Below are positions 26,037 through 39,140 of a stretch of 64,000 bases of DNA, piece after piece. The stretch is from Sphagnum compactum (taxonomy: Eukaryota; Bryophyta; Sphagnopsida; Sphagnales). The stretch is taken from contig OZ234503.1 in assembly GCA_965153455.1 (NCBI GenBank), positions 14,389,118 to 14,453,117 on the forward strand. Reading direction: 5' to 3'. The translations under genes and the position numbers were made by a program. Position 1 is the stretch's first letter. Each line of letters starts with the position of its first letter. The notes below the pieces were generated by a model. It worked only from the letters and a program-made list of their open reading frames with translations, was not told the origin of the DNA and ran no database searches.

Positions 26037-27323
26037 ACAAAATGCCGCCACCTAAAATGCTGATGCATGTGATTGTAGAAGAGTCCCAGGGCGACATCTG
26101 TTTATTGACTCAGATTTCAGGAATCCCAACTTGTATACAGAAGCATAATCATGGGTTTGATTGATGCCTATGGGGAGAGTTCTCTCTCCTTGTGTAAGGT
26201 ATCTTGCTTTGTGTCCTGCAACAGTTTACAATGTAGCTAGAACATTATGTACCGTGGACTTGATAGCTGAGTCCTCAATACAACTGGGAAGGATATGAGT
26301 TCTATGGTTTGTACATGCTTCCAAATGGCATGTTGTAACAGTTGGCGAAGTCATCAATATTTGGGCTTTAAAGCTCTTGTGACAGGGGAATCCAACCATT
26401 GGACCTCGGATTATAAGCTTTTTTTACTCCATCCCCTTTTGCATATTACAATATGTTCAAATATAAGAGTTTTCTTTTATGAGATTGAAACTGGTTGAGA
26501 GTGCAATAAAAGCCAACCCCTACAATCTGCAGGCTTAAATCAAGGGGAAATTTTGTTAAAACTCAAGTTTAGAGGCAGGTTTTGTTTTTTTTGCATATGC
26601 TAGCATCTATTGTCCAAAAAATAAGAAAATTGTTGACTACTTGAATTTTTCAGATGTGCCATCATTCACCATTCATTGGGTTCATTTAGTAAGGACAATA
26701 ACAGACAGAATTGCATACATAGATAGCATTCTGTTCTGTGAAAGTGCTGTCCTGATTCATCTGGCTCTCTTTTTTGTCAAGGCCTGAATCCATGCAAATT
26801 CAGTACAGGAAGAAGAGGAGGAGGAGAAGGAGGATCCACCATCAAAACAGGAAGTCAGTATTCCCACTTGTTCTGCAACAAATGTCTTCTTCACATTGAC
26901 ATAGTCATAAAATGCCTAGTCAAAGCAACATGTCTTGATTACCTATATAAGCGTGTAAATCAGAAGTATATAATGTCATAAGAGGATTTATTGGAAAATC
27001 TACAAACAATTTCACTTCTACTCCTAGTTTTCCCTGCAGGAAAAGTTTGAATTACACTGCTAATTATCAGACCAGTAGCTCAAGGGAAGGGCAGAAGTAA
27101 ATGCAGAAGTAAACTCAAAAGCCATGTTCAAGAACAGTGGAATGCAAAGCATGTAACATATGAGATGATATGATGCTCAATCATGGGGAAGCTCTGTGTG
27201 AAACCTTGTCTCTAAAATATCGGCAACATGAGAAGATTGTGGCAGTTTGCACCATTTTCTTGATAACAATAGAAGAACACAATCCCTTGAAAACAAAATA
27301 AGATTTTGTTGGGTTCACAGCTT

Positions 27324-27369
27324 GGATTGGAACAGAAATCTTCAGGGTGGAAGATTTCTGTTCCAATCC
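27324..27369. repeat. perfect 20-bp inverted repeat with 6-nt loop
   Basis: Arm GGATTGGAACAGAAATCTTC (27324-27343), loop AGGGTG, arm GAAGATTTCTGTTCCAATCC (27350-27369). The arms are exactly complementary. It is too long to be chance and could be a transposon palindrome, a small-RNA-type fold-back or a recent template-switch event. Confidence 0.9.
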
Positions 27370-28164
27370 CCTGAAATCTTTCAGGGTGAAAGACACTACA
27401 TTAGCAGGTGAGAAAGACATGAGCAGAAGTGTGGAGCAGATCTCAAACACAGAAGCACTATGTTGCTCAGCTGCTTTGCATTTGATCATTTCTGGGAACA
27501 AGCAAGAAAAAGAGGATGAGAAGGCATTGGAGCAGCAGTCCATCCATTGAGTGTGCATTCCAACTTGTGCAAGTAAACAAGGAAAAAATACATGAAATTG
27601 ACGATTTTGGCTCTTTTCTTTTGCAATTCGGCCTTCCAACACTTTACAAAGTTTGATTTGCCCCAAAATCATCAGTCTCCAATAGGGAGATTGTCAACAT
27701 TTGAGGAATGCTCAAGTGCAGCTGAAGGATCATAACATATAGTTACCATCACTGAACTTGGATCATAAATTATCTGAGTGTGCTTTGCCTAAAACACCTT
27801 CATGTAATTAGGCAACAATGATCAACCCTAGTGCATTGGCATCCAGAGAATGCCAAGAATGCTCAAATTCACAAAAGCTCCAACCAACTATTTGTTGAAT
27901 GACAGACTAGCTGAAGTCCCATACCCAGAGGAAGGTTTAGGTGGGAAGACCTAGGTTTATTGAGCTTGGTGCTGTCAAAGGGATCAAGTTTGTTATCCTT
28001 TCTTTCACACCTGCATCACAGAGATTCACATTAGAACTTTGGATCATTGCAACCATGCAAGACAATGAAATTCATATAAACCAACATCACATCATGTCAT
28101 GTGCTACATGCAAATGACTCTCTGCATAGCCACATTGCATACTGGAGACCAGAAGTTTCACTCT

Positions 28165-31100
28165 TTATTGATCTTGTCTAGGGGTGAATGCTTCACTAGC
28201 CCAGTCTTCACTTGCAAGCTTACCTACAAGAGCAGAAACATATGAGTACATCTGCAGTATGTACTAGATGGGAAATTTTGTTATCATCTAGTTGGAATTG
28301 ACAATAAACACTGAAGAAATTACCTGAATCCTCTACTTCTAAAGCATATATCCTTTCATCTGAGGACAGAGAGGGTGGTTTGGAGTCCTTAGGGCATGTA
28401 CTGCTGGTAGTCCTGCTCTGTGGAGTCTTACAGGTGATGGGTGTTCTGCAATTCTCCTGGCCTGCAGCATTTGCAGATATAGGTGATGATGTGAGCCAGC
28501 TTGCAGCTTTTCTTGCATATGACAATAGTAATCCTTTCTCCTTTTTGTTTGAGTCATATGCATCTGACACATTTAACCCTGCCAATGGACAGCGATTACT
28601 GACATTGTCAGTTTCAACAGAAGCCACATTTAGAGATGGAGTCCTGGTCAATTGACTGCCACAATTGTCCCCTGGTGGTGTATCATAAATCAACCCTCTC
28701 CCCTCTTCTGTTGAAGGTCTCAGACATGGAGACTTTAACACTGGTGTACCATCCACCTGTTTCACACAATCTGCAATAGAAGCTCCATGAACAACAGACC
28801 AGTCAGACCATTGAGATGATTGACTATCCACAGTCTGCCTCTGTGCATTTGTAGGTGAGCCCTTCGAGGAGCCAATTTTTGAACCTCCAGTTGCATTGAT
28901 AGCCGTGTGCATGTCCATTTGCTGCTCCAGCAACAGCAGTAACCCAGAATTCGTCTCAATTGGCATAGGGGGGACTGAGGCATCTGCAGGATCATTGATG
29001 GCAAGAAGCTTTCTACACTTGCCAGACCTGCTAGAGACTGGAGTTATTGCAGTTACTTTTGGTGCCACTCCAGCTCCACTCCTGCTGCCTGGTGAGCTTG
29101 AGTGCCAGTATATTTTGTACCCAGAGTTTTGACCATATCTGTTCTGAGCTGGCAAGCTATTTGAAGTTGCAGGGTCCTCATTGGAGCCCTTGATACTTGA
29201 TGATTTGTACTGGCGGGAATGCTGGATTCCACAATTCTGGTGGAAACTGTCTTTGTTCACTGGAGGGGTACAAGATTTTGGTGAGGCCTCAAGAGCTTCA
29301 GCAACTCTCAAAAGACTGGAGTTCTCAGATTGCACACACACTGTGTCACCAGAACACATGCTAGCTGCTGGCAGAATTGAACTACCCAGTCTCAGAATCA
29401 AATCGCTACCTGTGATACTGGATTGTTCAGAATCCAACTGTTGGCAATGGTCACGAGCTGTTCCTGGAGTTTTTTGAGGTGAAGAGGCTGCAATGACAAT
29501 CATGTCACTTGGTAAACTTGTGACCTCAGTTCCCTCTATCTCACCTTTCTCAGATCCAGAGTTCTCAGAATGCAAACTTGCTGCAGTCAAATGAACAAGT
29601 TGTGTGGCTAAATCTGTGGTTTTCATGCTCTCTTGTACCAAAGATGATTCTTTATCTGCAACTGGAGAGGAAGAACCAAGTTCTGTGGGTGCTTCATGAA
29701 CAAATCTGCCGCACAGGGACCCCATGGGCAAAGATAAAATATTCTGAGAGTGTTGTAAACAATCACTCTTTGCCATCCATGATGGAGCTGCTCTGTCAAG
29801 TACATGAACAGTGAAGTCTGATGTCCCCATTGGCTGAGATCCACAATCCTGAGCAGAGCCAATATTTCCTGCTGAGAAAGGATCAGCAGGCATTGACACT
29901 GCTTCACTCAGAAACCCAACAGATGAATTGCTTGGTCCCCCAGGTAGCTCACAGTCGCAGTGTTGCACAAAGGCTCTCTCTGCCAAAATCTCTTTGTGAG
30001 AATCAGCACCATGGTTGTATCTTGGGGTGATGGCCTCCTCTGACATGCTTAGAGTGAGGACTATTTTCACAGTGCCACAATCACCTCCATCTGTATCCAA
30101 TATCAGTCTACATTGTACAGGTTGGCCATCAGATTCAGCACATAGAGCTGAAGCTTTGCCATGTTGTGGGTCAGGTAAACCTTGCAGGTCATTGTCTGAT
30201 CTGTTAACCTGTGGATTAGGCTTCTTTTGAGAGATTCCAGTTGCATGCAGAGATATATCACTAGTTTCACTCTCTGAAAGTTTGTTTGCAGTGAGTTGCA
30301 GGGTGTCAGACATTTGCTCTCTGCAGAATGAGCCTGAAGGATTTCTAGAAGCATGGAGACCCTTTGGCACTGGAAATCTGGTGCTTTCTGAGGAAGAACC
30401 TCGTGGAGTAACTGGAGATATGAGACAGGCTCTTGGTGTGGCTGGAGCAGAAGCAACATCCAATTGGACATATGGTGCATAGGGTATGGAAGAGCTGCTC
30501 CTTCCCAAAAGCAGGCATTGGAGATGTGAATCTCTGTCAGGAGTAAGATTGCTGGGTGTAATGGAATCCACACCACCAGAAGAATGATTCATTGTCTTTC
30601 TGGTTTGGAGTGCTTGCCTTGCAGTGTTGGAGAATGGCTGGCGTGTTGCAGAAACTGACTGTGGGCCTGCCAATGCTTGTGCCTACATTCACAAAACCAA
30701 CTGATATGGGTGTCATTTCTGGAGAGTAGGTTCTTCATCTGGGGTAAATGAAATTGCAACAAGAAGACCTACACAGAAAGGTTCAGTAGACAGGGACACA
30801 TACTGAGTCAAAGAAGCCAAGTTTGGGTGAGGGTTTGCGCAGGCCACTTGGCTTGTCGGCAGACAAAGGTTCTGTTGGAGTAGGTCCATTATCCCCTGTG
30901 GAGGCAGAAAAGCCTATAACAAGTCCAGGGACAACCATTGCACTCTTACTCCTAGTGAGTCTGGGTACTTGCTTTCTGGAGTCCATACAAGGAGAAGACA
31001 AAACCTCTTTGGCATGTGGCATGTCCCTGACAGTGAATACCCCATTTATAGTTGTATCTGGTGCTGTTGTGTGCACCCTGTTACTTCCCTCTTTTACTTC

Positions 31101-34100
31101 AGGAACAGTCGGCAACCCTCCCAACCTCTTTGAGACAGCAGAGGTTTTCTGAGATGTGTACCTACATTGCAAAGGGTGCAATGCACTGGTGTTTGGTCCT
31201 TGCCCTGCCATGTCACAACACCTCATCAGTGGTTGAGTACCATAGTTGAAGTGCAAACTTTGATGTGCTGTCACAAGAGGAACAGACAAGAAGTTGCATG
31301 AAAACTTTATTGAGCCCAAAGAGGCAAAGACATCAAGGTTATCAGCCTACATCTTTTTATTTCAGGTTGATGCTAGTTGGCACAATCAGCTCACTCATTT
31401 GGTTAAAACAACATTACCTGGCATCACTTTGCCAAGTGAATCCTTCAATTTCTTGGACATGGATGAGACCTTGCAAGAGAGCAAAGGACCATTTAGTGAA
31501 CCATGTACTGCTGGAGTGCTCATTCTTCACACCATAATTTCTTGGTTCATGTTCTGTATTTCCTTGGCTCTCTCATTAATGATTTCCTCTGTTGGTTGTG
31601 GTGCCATTCAAGGTCATAATCCACAATCACTTGGCTAACAAGAGAAGAGATTGGCAAATAACAATTCCTATCAACCCTCCTGCTGGTATCTAAGGAGTGA
31701 GAAGTGGAAATTGGAATTGGGGCCTAGAATTAAATGGAAGCAACAGCCCATACATTATCAAGAAAGCAGATGGCAGACATGAAAATGAACTTGAGATTTG
31801 AAGACAAGTGCTCATATGTGCAGGAGCATCCATGACTTTATTCAAAACTGTAGATCTCACCTGGTGATGTGTTGCTGCAGAGGGTCCTGGTTCCTTTAGC
31901 TGTCATCATAAACAATGGAGATCAGTCAGTGGAAATTACTTAATGAGCCCTCAAGTTAACACTAGATTTGAAAGCTCCAAATGCATAGTTGCAGGATACT
32001 TTTAGCCAAGAGCAAAATGATGTGACCACCAGAACATGAAAAAAGGAAAAAACAATTTGGAAATATTTAATTTCTAGTGCTTGGAAATTTCAGCCAACAC
32101 ATTAGGTTGTGAGGGTACTACAGCTGAGCTGAATCTTTGAGTCTTTCCAGCTGCATTTGACAGAGCTGTCAGTGGATTAGATTTGATGCCTGGAGCCTGT
32201 TTTTGTGGCCATGGCAAAGCTGTTGGGATGGAATGCAAGCTGGTTCTTTGCACTTGTTTTACTGCCCTTGACAAACTGGATGAGGGTGCATGAGTGCCAC
32301 TGCTTTCAACCTGTAGTTTTGCTTTAGGGAGAGTAGATGACACCTTGTCTGCATGGACAACCCTCCAAAGGTTAGACTGAGTCCCTGTGATAGCACCTAG
32401 GCTGCACAGCCCTTCTGATTCCAATTTATAAAGTGTTGCAACAACAGGAGAATATGATTTCCCTACACGTGTGATATGACCCACCAGACTATACATGAGG
32501 TGAACGGGAATCACCCTTTTTCATGACAAGGCTGTTGGGCACTGACTCAAGGGTTGTGTTTAAATGGCCAGGTGGCCCATCCCAAAGACTGTTCAACTCT
32601 GGCATTGACTGGTCCATTGGAGTATCACACGCAATTGCAAAGAGCTCTTCATTATCCAGCACACCTGCATAATGGATTATGCATTCCTCAACAATTGCAC
32701 ATATGCATTGCAGCAAATAGTGTCCTACCAGCTAAATCTGGACAATCAAACTTGATGAACTAATTTAAACCAGCAGTTCGCAAGCGAGCAGCAGTTCTCT
32801 ATAGCATTTTTATATCATAGCAGATGCCAATCATGATTACCATCATCTGTGAAGAATGCCTTGTCCCAAGCAAGGGATTTGCGCAATGTAGTCAATCGTC
32901 TAGTCCTATTTCTTCTTAGGACAATGGGCTCATCTTCAACCTTTTCTGGTGAGCCAATTTCTTGCCTCTGCTGCCTTGCTTTATCAATGTAGGTGTTGTC
33001 CATTGGTGGGCCTTTGCTGACAGATGCCATCCTTAAGATTCCATCATGCATCAAATCTGTGCAGGACACATCTCAATGAGGCACATCAAAAGGTCTTGTG
33101 TGAAAACTGCACAGCAGGTGAAAACTAAGAACTTCCAAGAAAAAAGTTCAGTTCTCATACACATTTGCCCATCAGAGCAGCTCCAAGTGCAAGAAGGTTG
33201 CAAAGAATACATAATCCCCACATATATCTATGAGATTGCAGAGAAAACACCATAAGAACACTTTAGTGTGTAAGCTCCAGCAAAACATTGATGAACTCAA
33301 CAAGGACAAGTGCAGTCATGACCTTGTGAGTGTCACTCACCAAGATTAACCAAGACCATCACCTTCATCATGAATGGTAGCAACTAGCTGCCATTACTCC
33401 CCACTGACTTCATCAGCTTATTATTGATGGAGATAAGTATATGCTCAAAAGTTTGGGAAAAAAAGTTCTGTATAAAAGTCTGCATCCTGAGTTTCTGTCA
33501 CATTATGGAAGCAACAGGAAGACTCAGTCACAACGTCACCTAGCACTGAAGAAACTGGCTAATTGCAATTATCAATAGTATCCTCACTCATTCTACAAAA
33601 ATCTTGTGACATTCAGCTTCAGTTCATTTTAGATCCCCCCTGTCCAAGCAAGCATAGAAGGCATAGAGGGTAGTGGTTAGGGCCTCCTTCACATAGTCCC
33701 CACTCATCAAGTTTCAGGTACAACTCATTGCAATTCTCTTTCTTGTGCACGCTAAAAGCAAACATTCTGACCTTCATTCTGACAATTTAATGGGAAAATT
33801 ACAACTTGGACAAGACTGAGAGACAATGAGTCTGAATTGAGCTGTACAATGCCAGCACCATGGTGCACAAGAAACCCTAAAATAAAGGTCATGAACATGC
33901 ATGAACATCTAGACTTTTCCCTTTTGAGTCCATTTCTCAGTATCCTGGCTGCCTTCTTGGGTCTGCCACTCTCAATACTGTTTGCCCATCCCCAAGGCTT
34001 AAAATTGATGAGTACCTACCCTTTGTACATTGGGCTTTCCTTGACGCGCCATCTTCAAGAGCATCATAGGTCATATTTGAGCTGCTGATCACATTTGAGT

Positions 34101-34862
34101 CCAGCACAGACAGAACGGAAATCAAGTCCGATGCAGCAAGCATTTCACCTGGATTTTTGGACATTGCTATGTTCCCTGGATCTTCAACCTCCCCTGTAGT
34201 GTCAACAGGTATGGCCCATGTCAATGCAGGCAGATCATGATCTACTACAACATGCATGGAGAACTTTGAGCAAGCAGCGCCACTAAAATTTTGTGCGTAC
34301 AAATAGTGGTAGATGAATGCCTCCCCAAACCCTTGGAAATAGGAAGCGTCACAAGAGAGTGTGCCTTATAGTAGGGATACAACGCAATCCTGGAGCCAAA
34401 GCTTAATTGAAGCTCCAGTTCCTAGCAGTTATTCTTTTGTTATGCGTGCGCAGTACGCAAATTCACAGAAGGAAAGTAAGACATAGTATCCGAAAATTAG
34501 GTCTCGAGGAGCATCGAGGGCCATAGCAACCGGTTTTACTTGAAAACTGCGACTGCCTGCACGTAGCCTACATGTTGAAAGAGAACAAAGACTGCAAAGA
34601 CTGCGTGCAATCAAAAGAGAGATCAGAGAAGGGGAAAAAAAGGCTCACCGGGACAGTTTTGTGAGTCTCCAAACATTTGCCGTTTCTCAGGCTTGTAACT
34701 GACCAGAGACGGAGATGGCGGAGATATGATGCCTAGCAGAAGACTCGGCTCCTCCGCCGCCGCGTTCTCGTTCCCCGGGTTGTCGTTCCAGGCAATAAGC
34801 AAGTTATCATCCTCCTGGTCTATGTCTAACAGAGCCAAATCCTCCATACTCTCCATGCTCAA
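28165..34862 (-). CDS. large Ser-rich plant protein with RKSLAWDKAFFT motif, ~9 exons
   Basis: Exons read: 34862-34649, 34244-34020, 33056-32841, 32664-32515, about 32414-32110, 31899-31861, 31267-30804, 30682-28324 and 28223-28165. The first four junctions all keep phase 1, and exon 8 alone encodes 786 residues. The junctions around exons 5-7 I could not phase fully. The N-terminus is acidic (MESMEDLALLDIDQEDDNLL). Exons 3-4 give TLRKSLAWDKAFFTDDG followed by VLDNEELFAIA, and exon 7 ends with SGLRKPSPKLGFFDS. Both motifs recall an uncharacterised plant family, from memory and not checked. The rest is low-complexity, Ser/Pro-rich and probably disordered, with no transmembrane segment and no enzyme motif. 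Length is about 1,300 residues. Function unknown. Confidence 0.8.
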
Positions 34863-35334
34863 ACCACCTTTCCTCAGGCAGGCGTCAGGACTCGTCTGTC
34901 CACCACACTACGAAGGTCCTTTGAAAGCTTTCTATGCACCATCACATCTGCGTACTCTCCCAAAAACCCGCCAGTTTCCACCAAACCGCCGAATCCATCC
35001 TTTCTAACCAAGAGACTCATCAAGTCTTTGAAAAATCCCGGCTCAAGATATCCTCCGGTCTTCAAATTTCTCCCTCCCGTGCCGGCCGCCATCCATCGCC
35101 GAAAATGTCAACAAATCGCATTCTATTTCCCCTTGGAACGATGCCGAACACCTTCAAACTTCAAAATTGCAAATGCGAGGAGAAAAGAAGAGAACAAACA
35201 CGTGAGAATGGTATTTATTATTTGCATGGCAGATTACCGATCTCTTCTTCTAAGTTACGCGCGTGAGGTTCAGCGCTGCGAGCAACCAACGAAGGCCTCG
35301 AGGAGCGCTAACCTCAAAATCTCCGCCGCGGCTA
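34863..35334. promoter_or_regulatory. putative promoter and 5' UTR of the large Ser-rich gene
   Basis: More GC-rich than its surroundings, with CCGCC words, directly upstream of the first exon. No TATA box was identified with confidence. No separate gene seen. Confidence 0.35.
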
Positions 35335-35965
35335 CAATTATATCTCTATTATTTTAACTGCGTGTATTGAATTGAATTGAATTGGATTTGAATTCGATGA
35401 GAATTTGGATTGTCTTGAATTGAATTGAAAGGGAACTAGTGGTGGCCTTGGTTTTTTTTTTTGGGGGTGATAGGTTAGGATATAACTTATGACATTATGT
35501 ATGTTTTTTTCCTCTAAAAAAAAAACCGCTATAACAAGAAAACTCAGCAAACATTTTCAAGGAGTTTTTCTTTAGGGCAAAAGCCTCAGGGATTACTAGG
35601 GTGAGGGAATTTGCAAAATCAGGGGTCTAGGATGGCAAGGTGGTAGCTAAGGTCAACCTCGCATTTTGCAAATTTCCCTCCCAGCCGTGAGTTTTGTGGT
35701 GCCTACAATTAATTATATCTCAATTATTTTAGTTGCATGTATTGAATTGAATTGAATTGGATTTGAATTGAGTTGAAAGGGAATGGGTGGGCCTTTTTTT
35801 TTGGGTAGGTTTGTTCCTCAACAAAATAACCGCTATAACAAACAAAACTCAGCAAACATTTTCAATGGTTTTTTCTTTAGGGCAAAGCCTCAGGAACCAC
35901 CAGGGTGGGCATTCCCCAAATCAGGGGTCTAGGATGAGAGGAGGTAGCTAAGTCCAGCCCCACAT
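35335..35965. repeat. direct tandem duplication, ~365 bp apart
   Basis: Shared words in order: AATTATATCTC, ATTATTTTA, GTATTGAATTGAATTGAAT, TGGATTTGAATT, AACCGCTATAACAA, CTCAGCAAACATTTTCAA, TTTCTTTAGGGCAAA and ATCAGGGGTCTAGGATG. The first copy spans about 35335-35650 and the second about 35702-35965. Each has a poly-T/G run after TGGGCC or TGGCCTT. Probably a duplicated transposon piece. Confidence 0.85.
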
Positions 35966-36677
35966 TTTGGTCATCCCCCCCCCCCCACCCTGGGACTTTA
36001 CCCTGCACTTTGGCTCAACAAAGTTGGTGTTAGATGTGTAGCTTCCACACCATAATCTGTAATAGTTCTCATGCTCTTCATAATAAAAATGACTCTTTTT
36101 CAATTTTGTGTTGTAGCCAAAATGGTGATCCATCCATAAGAGAATGTAGTCAAATTTAGTTATGAACCAAATATGAAAGTAAAAAAAATGTAAGGATCAT
36201 TTTGTATCTATGGCTACATAGTGCAACCTACCATCAGAATATAACAATTTGAAAAACAATTCTCAAAATTTAACAAATCTAGTTCATTTCTTTCATGAAA
36301 AATGTTTTGTATAGATCAAGATCAGATTTTTTCCAGGTCAAAATTTGACCAATTTTTTGCCAAAAATAAAATCACTACACAAAAACCCTAAGTACTTTTG
36401 CAATTACCAACAATATTTGTGGTGGAGGAGGGGGGAAGAGGGGAGGGGAGGGGATGGGATACATGTTATTTTACAACATGAAAAGATGATCCATTGAAAA
36501 TAATTTAACATGACAAGTAGTAAAAAAAAACACATAACAATGATTGTAAATTGCTTGAATTTAATGGTTCAAGAATGTAGTTTTGAAACAAACATGTTCA
36601 AAGCAATAAGAAAGCAACTGATCTAAGCCACACCCAGAAAGAAAAACTCCAGTTCCCCCTATCCTTTTCAATCCTAA
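35966..36677. other. intergenic DNA, no gene seen
   Basis: AT-rich with a C12 run near 35979. A G-rich stretch at 36422-36460 (GGGGGG, GGGG, GGGG, GGGG, GGG with 1-4 nt spacers) fits the G-quadruplex pattern on the plus strand. Confidence 0.5.
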
Positions 36678-37037
36678 GAGCATCTCCACTGGTGCTCAGT
36701 TTATCACTCTGGATAATAATATTAAATGTCTAAGTTCAGCTGTTTTTATTTGGCTCCCACCAATAAAACTGTAATTGGAACTACATATACGTGGGAACTA
36801 CTAATAGCAAACCACCAATCATTATGATCGACCAATCAAAAATACTGAGCGGCAGTCAGGTCCAATTTATTACACTCTTTTTTGGAGGTGCACTGTGTTG
36901 CGCCATTTACCAGCCACGGCAAGCTGCACGAATTTGGTGCAGAAAAACCAATTTCCTGAGCTAAACCGGCACATTTTGACTTTTTCACAATAATTTTATG
37001 GTCTGGAGTCACGTGCTGAGCACCGGTGGAAATGCTC
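36678..37037. mobile_element. MITE, PIF/Harbinger type, copy 2 (inverted relative to copy 1)
   Basis: Begins GAGCATCTCCACTGGTGCTC and ends GTGGAAATGCTC, with terminal inverted repeats around CTCCACTGGTGCTCAG. The flanking TAA repeats at 36675-36677 and 37038-37040 are the target duplication. Its interior holds the reverse complement of words in the LRR-intron copy (TTTGCTATTAGTAGT and ATAATGATTGGT), so the two belong to one family in opposite orientation. Confidence 0.9.
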
Positions 37038-37040
37038 TAA

Positions 37041-38707
37041 GGAACCACAAAATTATCCTCACAAAACCATTTCATTTTGAAACAAACAAGTCCAAAGAAA
37101 CAAAAAAACAAGCAATCTAAGCAAATTGAAACCAAAAAAAACCCATTTTTTAATCCTTTTATTTCCTGCGGAACTAAAGAAACGTCGTTGTCCTTACACC
37201 ATTATCTTAACAAACTCATGATTTTTATTGTTTCTTCTAAGACAACGGAACTAGTGTTTCAATTTCTAAATATCCACAATGAATTCTAAGATGGTTAGAA
37301 AATTTTATTTTTAATACAAATGTGAAAAAAGAAATCATGGTCATTCACAAAGCCAACAAACTTTCATCCTATATAACTTGAGTTCATAATATAACATTAA
37401 ATGTAATACCTTATTTTCAGGACAAAGCCTCTCATGGCAAAGCTGCTTGTTGACTTTCTATCTATCATCTTCTTAAAATTAATTATAATATATGGCATCA
37501 TCTCCAAAAGTAGTGAAGATAGTCGATAAAACTACTATTGGTAACTGGTTACCCTACTAACTAAGCCAAGTATTAGTTACAAAAAATAAAAGCTTATCCT
37601 TGTTCAAATTCATTTATCTATTTGTAAAACTTCCCCATTGATTTCATCAACTCCATACAATGGGTGTGGGCCTATGGTGGGTATGGGCCAATTTAACCAC
37701 TAACATACATACTAAGGTGTTCATAGAATTGTGCCTACCTCAATAATTCCCACCCACAACCTACAATATGGCTCAAGACTAGTATTCCTAGTGCCCCAAC
37801 TAATTATGATGAAGGAAGAGAGAATTTAGGAACTTTGAGACCCCTGAATCTTCATGAATCCTTCAAGTTCATCTACATGTTGATACTAACCATTTCAAGG
37901 TCATCGCTGATTAAAGCACCATAAGATATGCAAATCATATCATGCCATGTGTAAAAATACTCACAATGTTGAAAGCCTTATTGATAAAATTGTCACTTTT
38001 ATGTTGTGCCCACTGATTTTGACAAATATGACTGATGTTTATAGTAGACTTGAGTAAAAAGGGATAGGAAGACATTGTACCCACAACTAATGTTCCACAA
38101 AAAATTTTGAGATAATTAATTTTTTTAACGAAAGGGGTTCACTAGCCCCATTTTAAAATTTTCAAAATTTTGACAATCAATGTCAAAGTAAACGCATTTC
38201 AAAACATAAAATTGATAGAACAATGGCAACGACAATTTTTTTTAATCAAAAGATCATGAATTTGGATCTAAATTGATTATCATTTAAATTTTTTTTACCT
38301 TTCTTTTTTTGGGAATTATTGAATGTTAGACTTGAAAGATATAGTACATGAATATCATATAATCATATTTAAAGTTAAGGATATTTACATATTTAAGATT
38401 ATAAACATACTTTAGGATGGAATGAAAGAAAATATATGTTTTGATCATGTCTTTTAATATCATGGCCTTTTTGAAAATATCATTCTTAATCATGAACCCC
38501 AATTTATAATCAAGTTTTGGAACAAGTTTTTTGAGTTATTCAGCGTGAAGGTGAAGTTGTTATCAGCTTCAACCCCTAAATGGATGGACAAATAGATTGG
38601 GCTAATCAAGTTTTGGAATAATGTTTATGTTGCACAATTAATTATCAGCAAGAAAATTGGTCAAACCTTTTGTTCATAGCGAAGTTTGCTTATACCAACA
38701 CAATCCA
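37041..38707. other. AT-rich intergenic DNA left of the Helitron
   Basis: No gene-like frame or recognisable repeat beyond poly-A and poly-T runs. The last base, A38707, is the proposed left flank of the Helitron. Confidence 0.5.
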
Positions 38708-38736
38708 TCTAATATATATAATATCCTTGGTTTTGT

Positions 38737-39036
38737 CCTCTTGCGGTGGTGTCCGGTCGTCCTTTCCATCCATCCGTCCCGTCTTCCATCCATCTAAGTT
38801 CTTCATCCCGGAAAAAGAAGATGATGGAAGAGGAGGAGGACGAATGGCAGCAGCATGCAGCTCTGCATGGTTGTCCTCTTGCGGTGGTGTCCGGTCGTCC
38901 CGTCTTCTTCCATTGTTGTGGAAAGTGGGGGATGCCAGGAAGAAGAAGAAGACTGTCCTCTTGCGGTGGTGTCCGGCCGTCCCATCTTCCTCCATTGTTG
39001 TGGAAAGTGGGGGATGCCAGGAAGAAGAAGAAGACA
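38737..39036. repeat. 82-bp tandem repeat near the Helitron left end
   Basis: TGTCCTCTTGCGGTGGTGTC begins units at 38872 and 38954, and a first partial unit begins near 38736. Full units end in a GGGGGATGCCAGGAAGAAG tail. The block stays open in the frame that runs into the OPT fragment. Confidence 0.85.
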
Positions 39037-39140
39037 AAGAAAAACAAGAAGAAGAAGAAGATGGATTGATGTGGGTTTTGGTTTTGTGCAGTCCGGGGGA
39101 GGGACTGGAGGGACTGAAAGCATTGGAACAGGGTGGGAAC

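Larger units (their letters stand above)
25389..28164. other. intergenic region between two minus-strand genes
   Basis: Promoter side of the carrier gene and downstream side of the large Ser-rich gene. Holds a 60-bp minisatellite and a perfect 20-bp hairpin, listed separately. A 163-codon minus-strand frame at 27181-27672 overlaps the hairpin and has no recognisable domain, so I did not call it. Confidence 0.5.

Noticed and set aside
27181-27672. 163-codon minus-strand open frame
   Set aside because: It spans the perfect hairpin, has no recognisable domain or signal, and no splice partners could be found. Probably chance.
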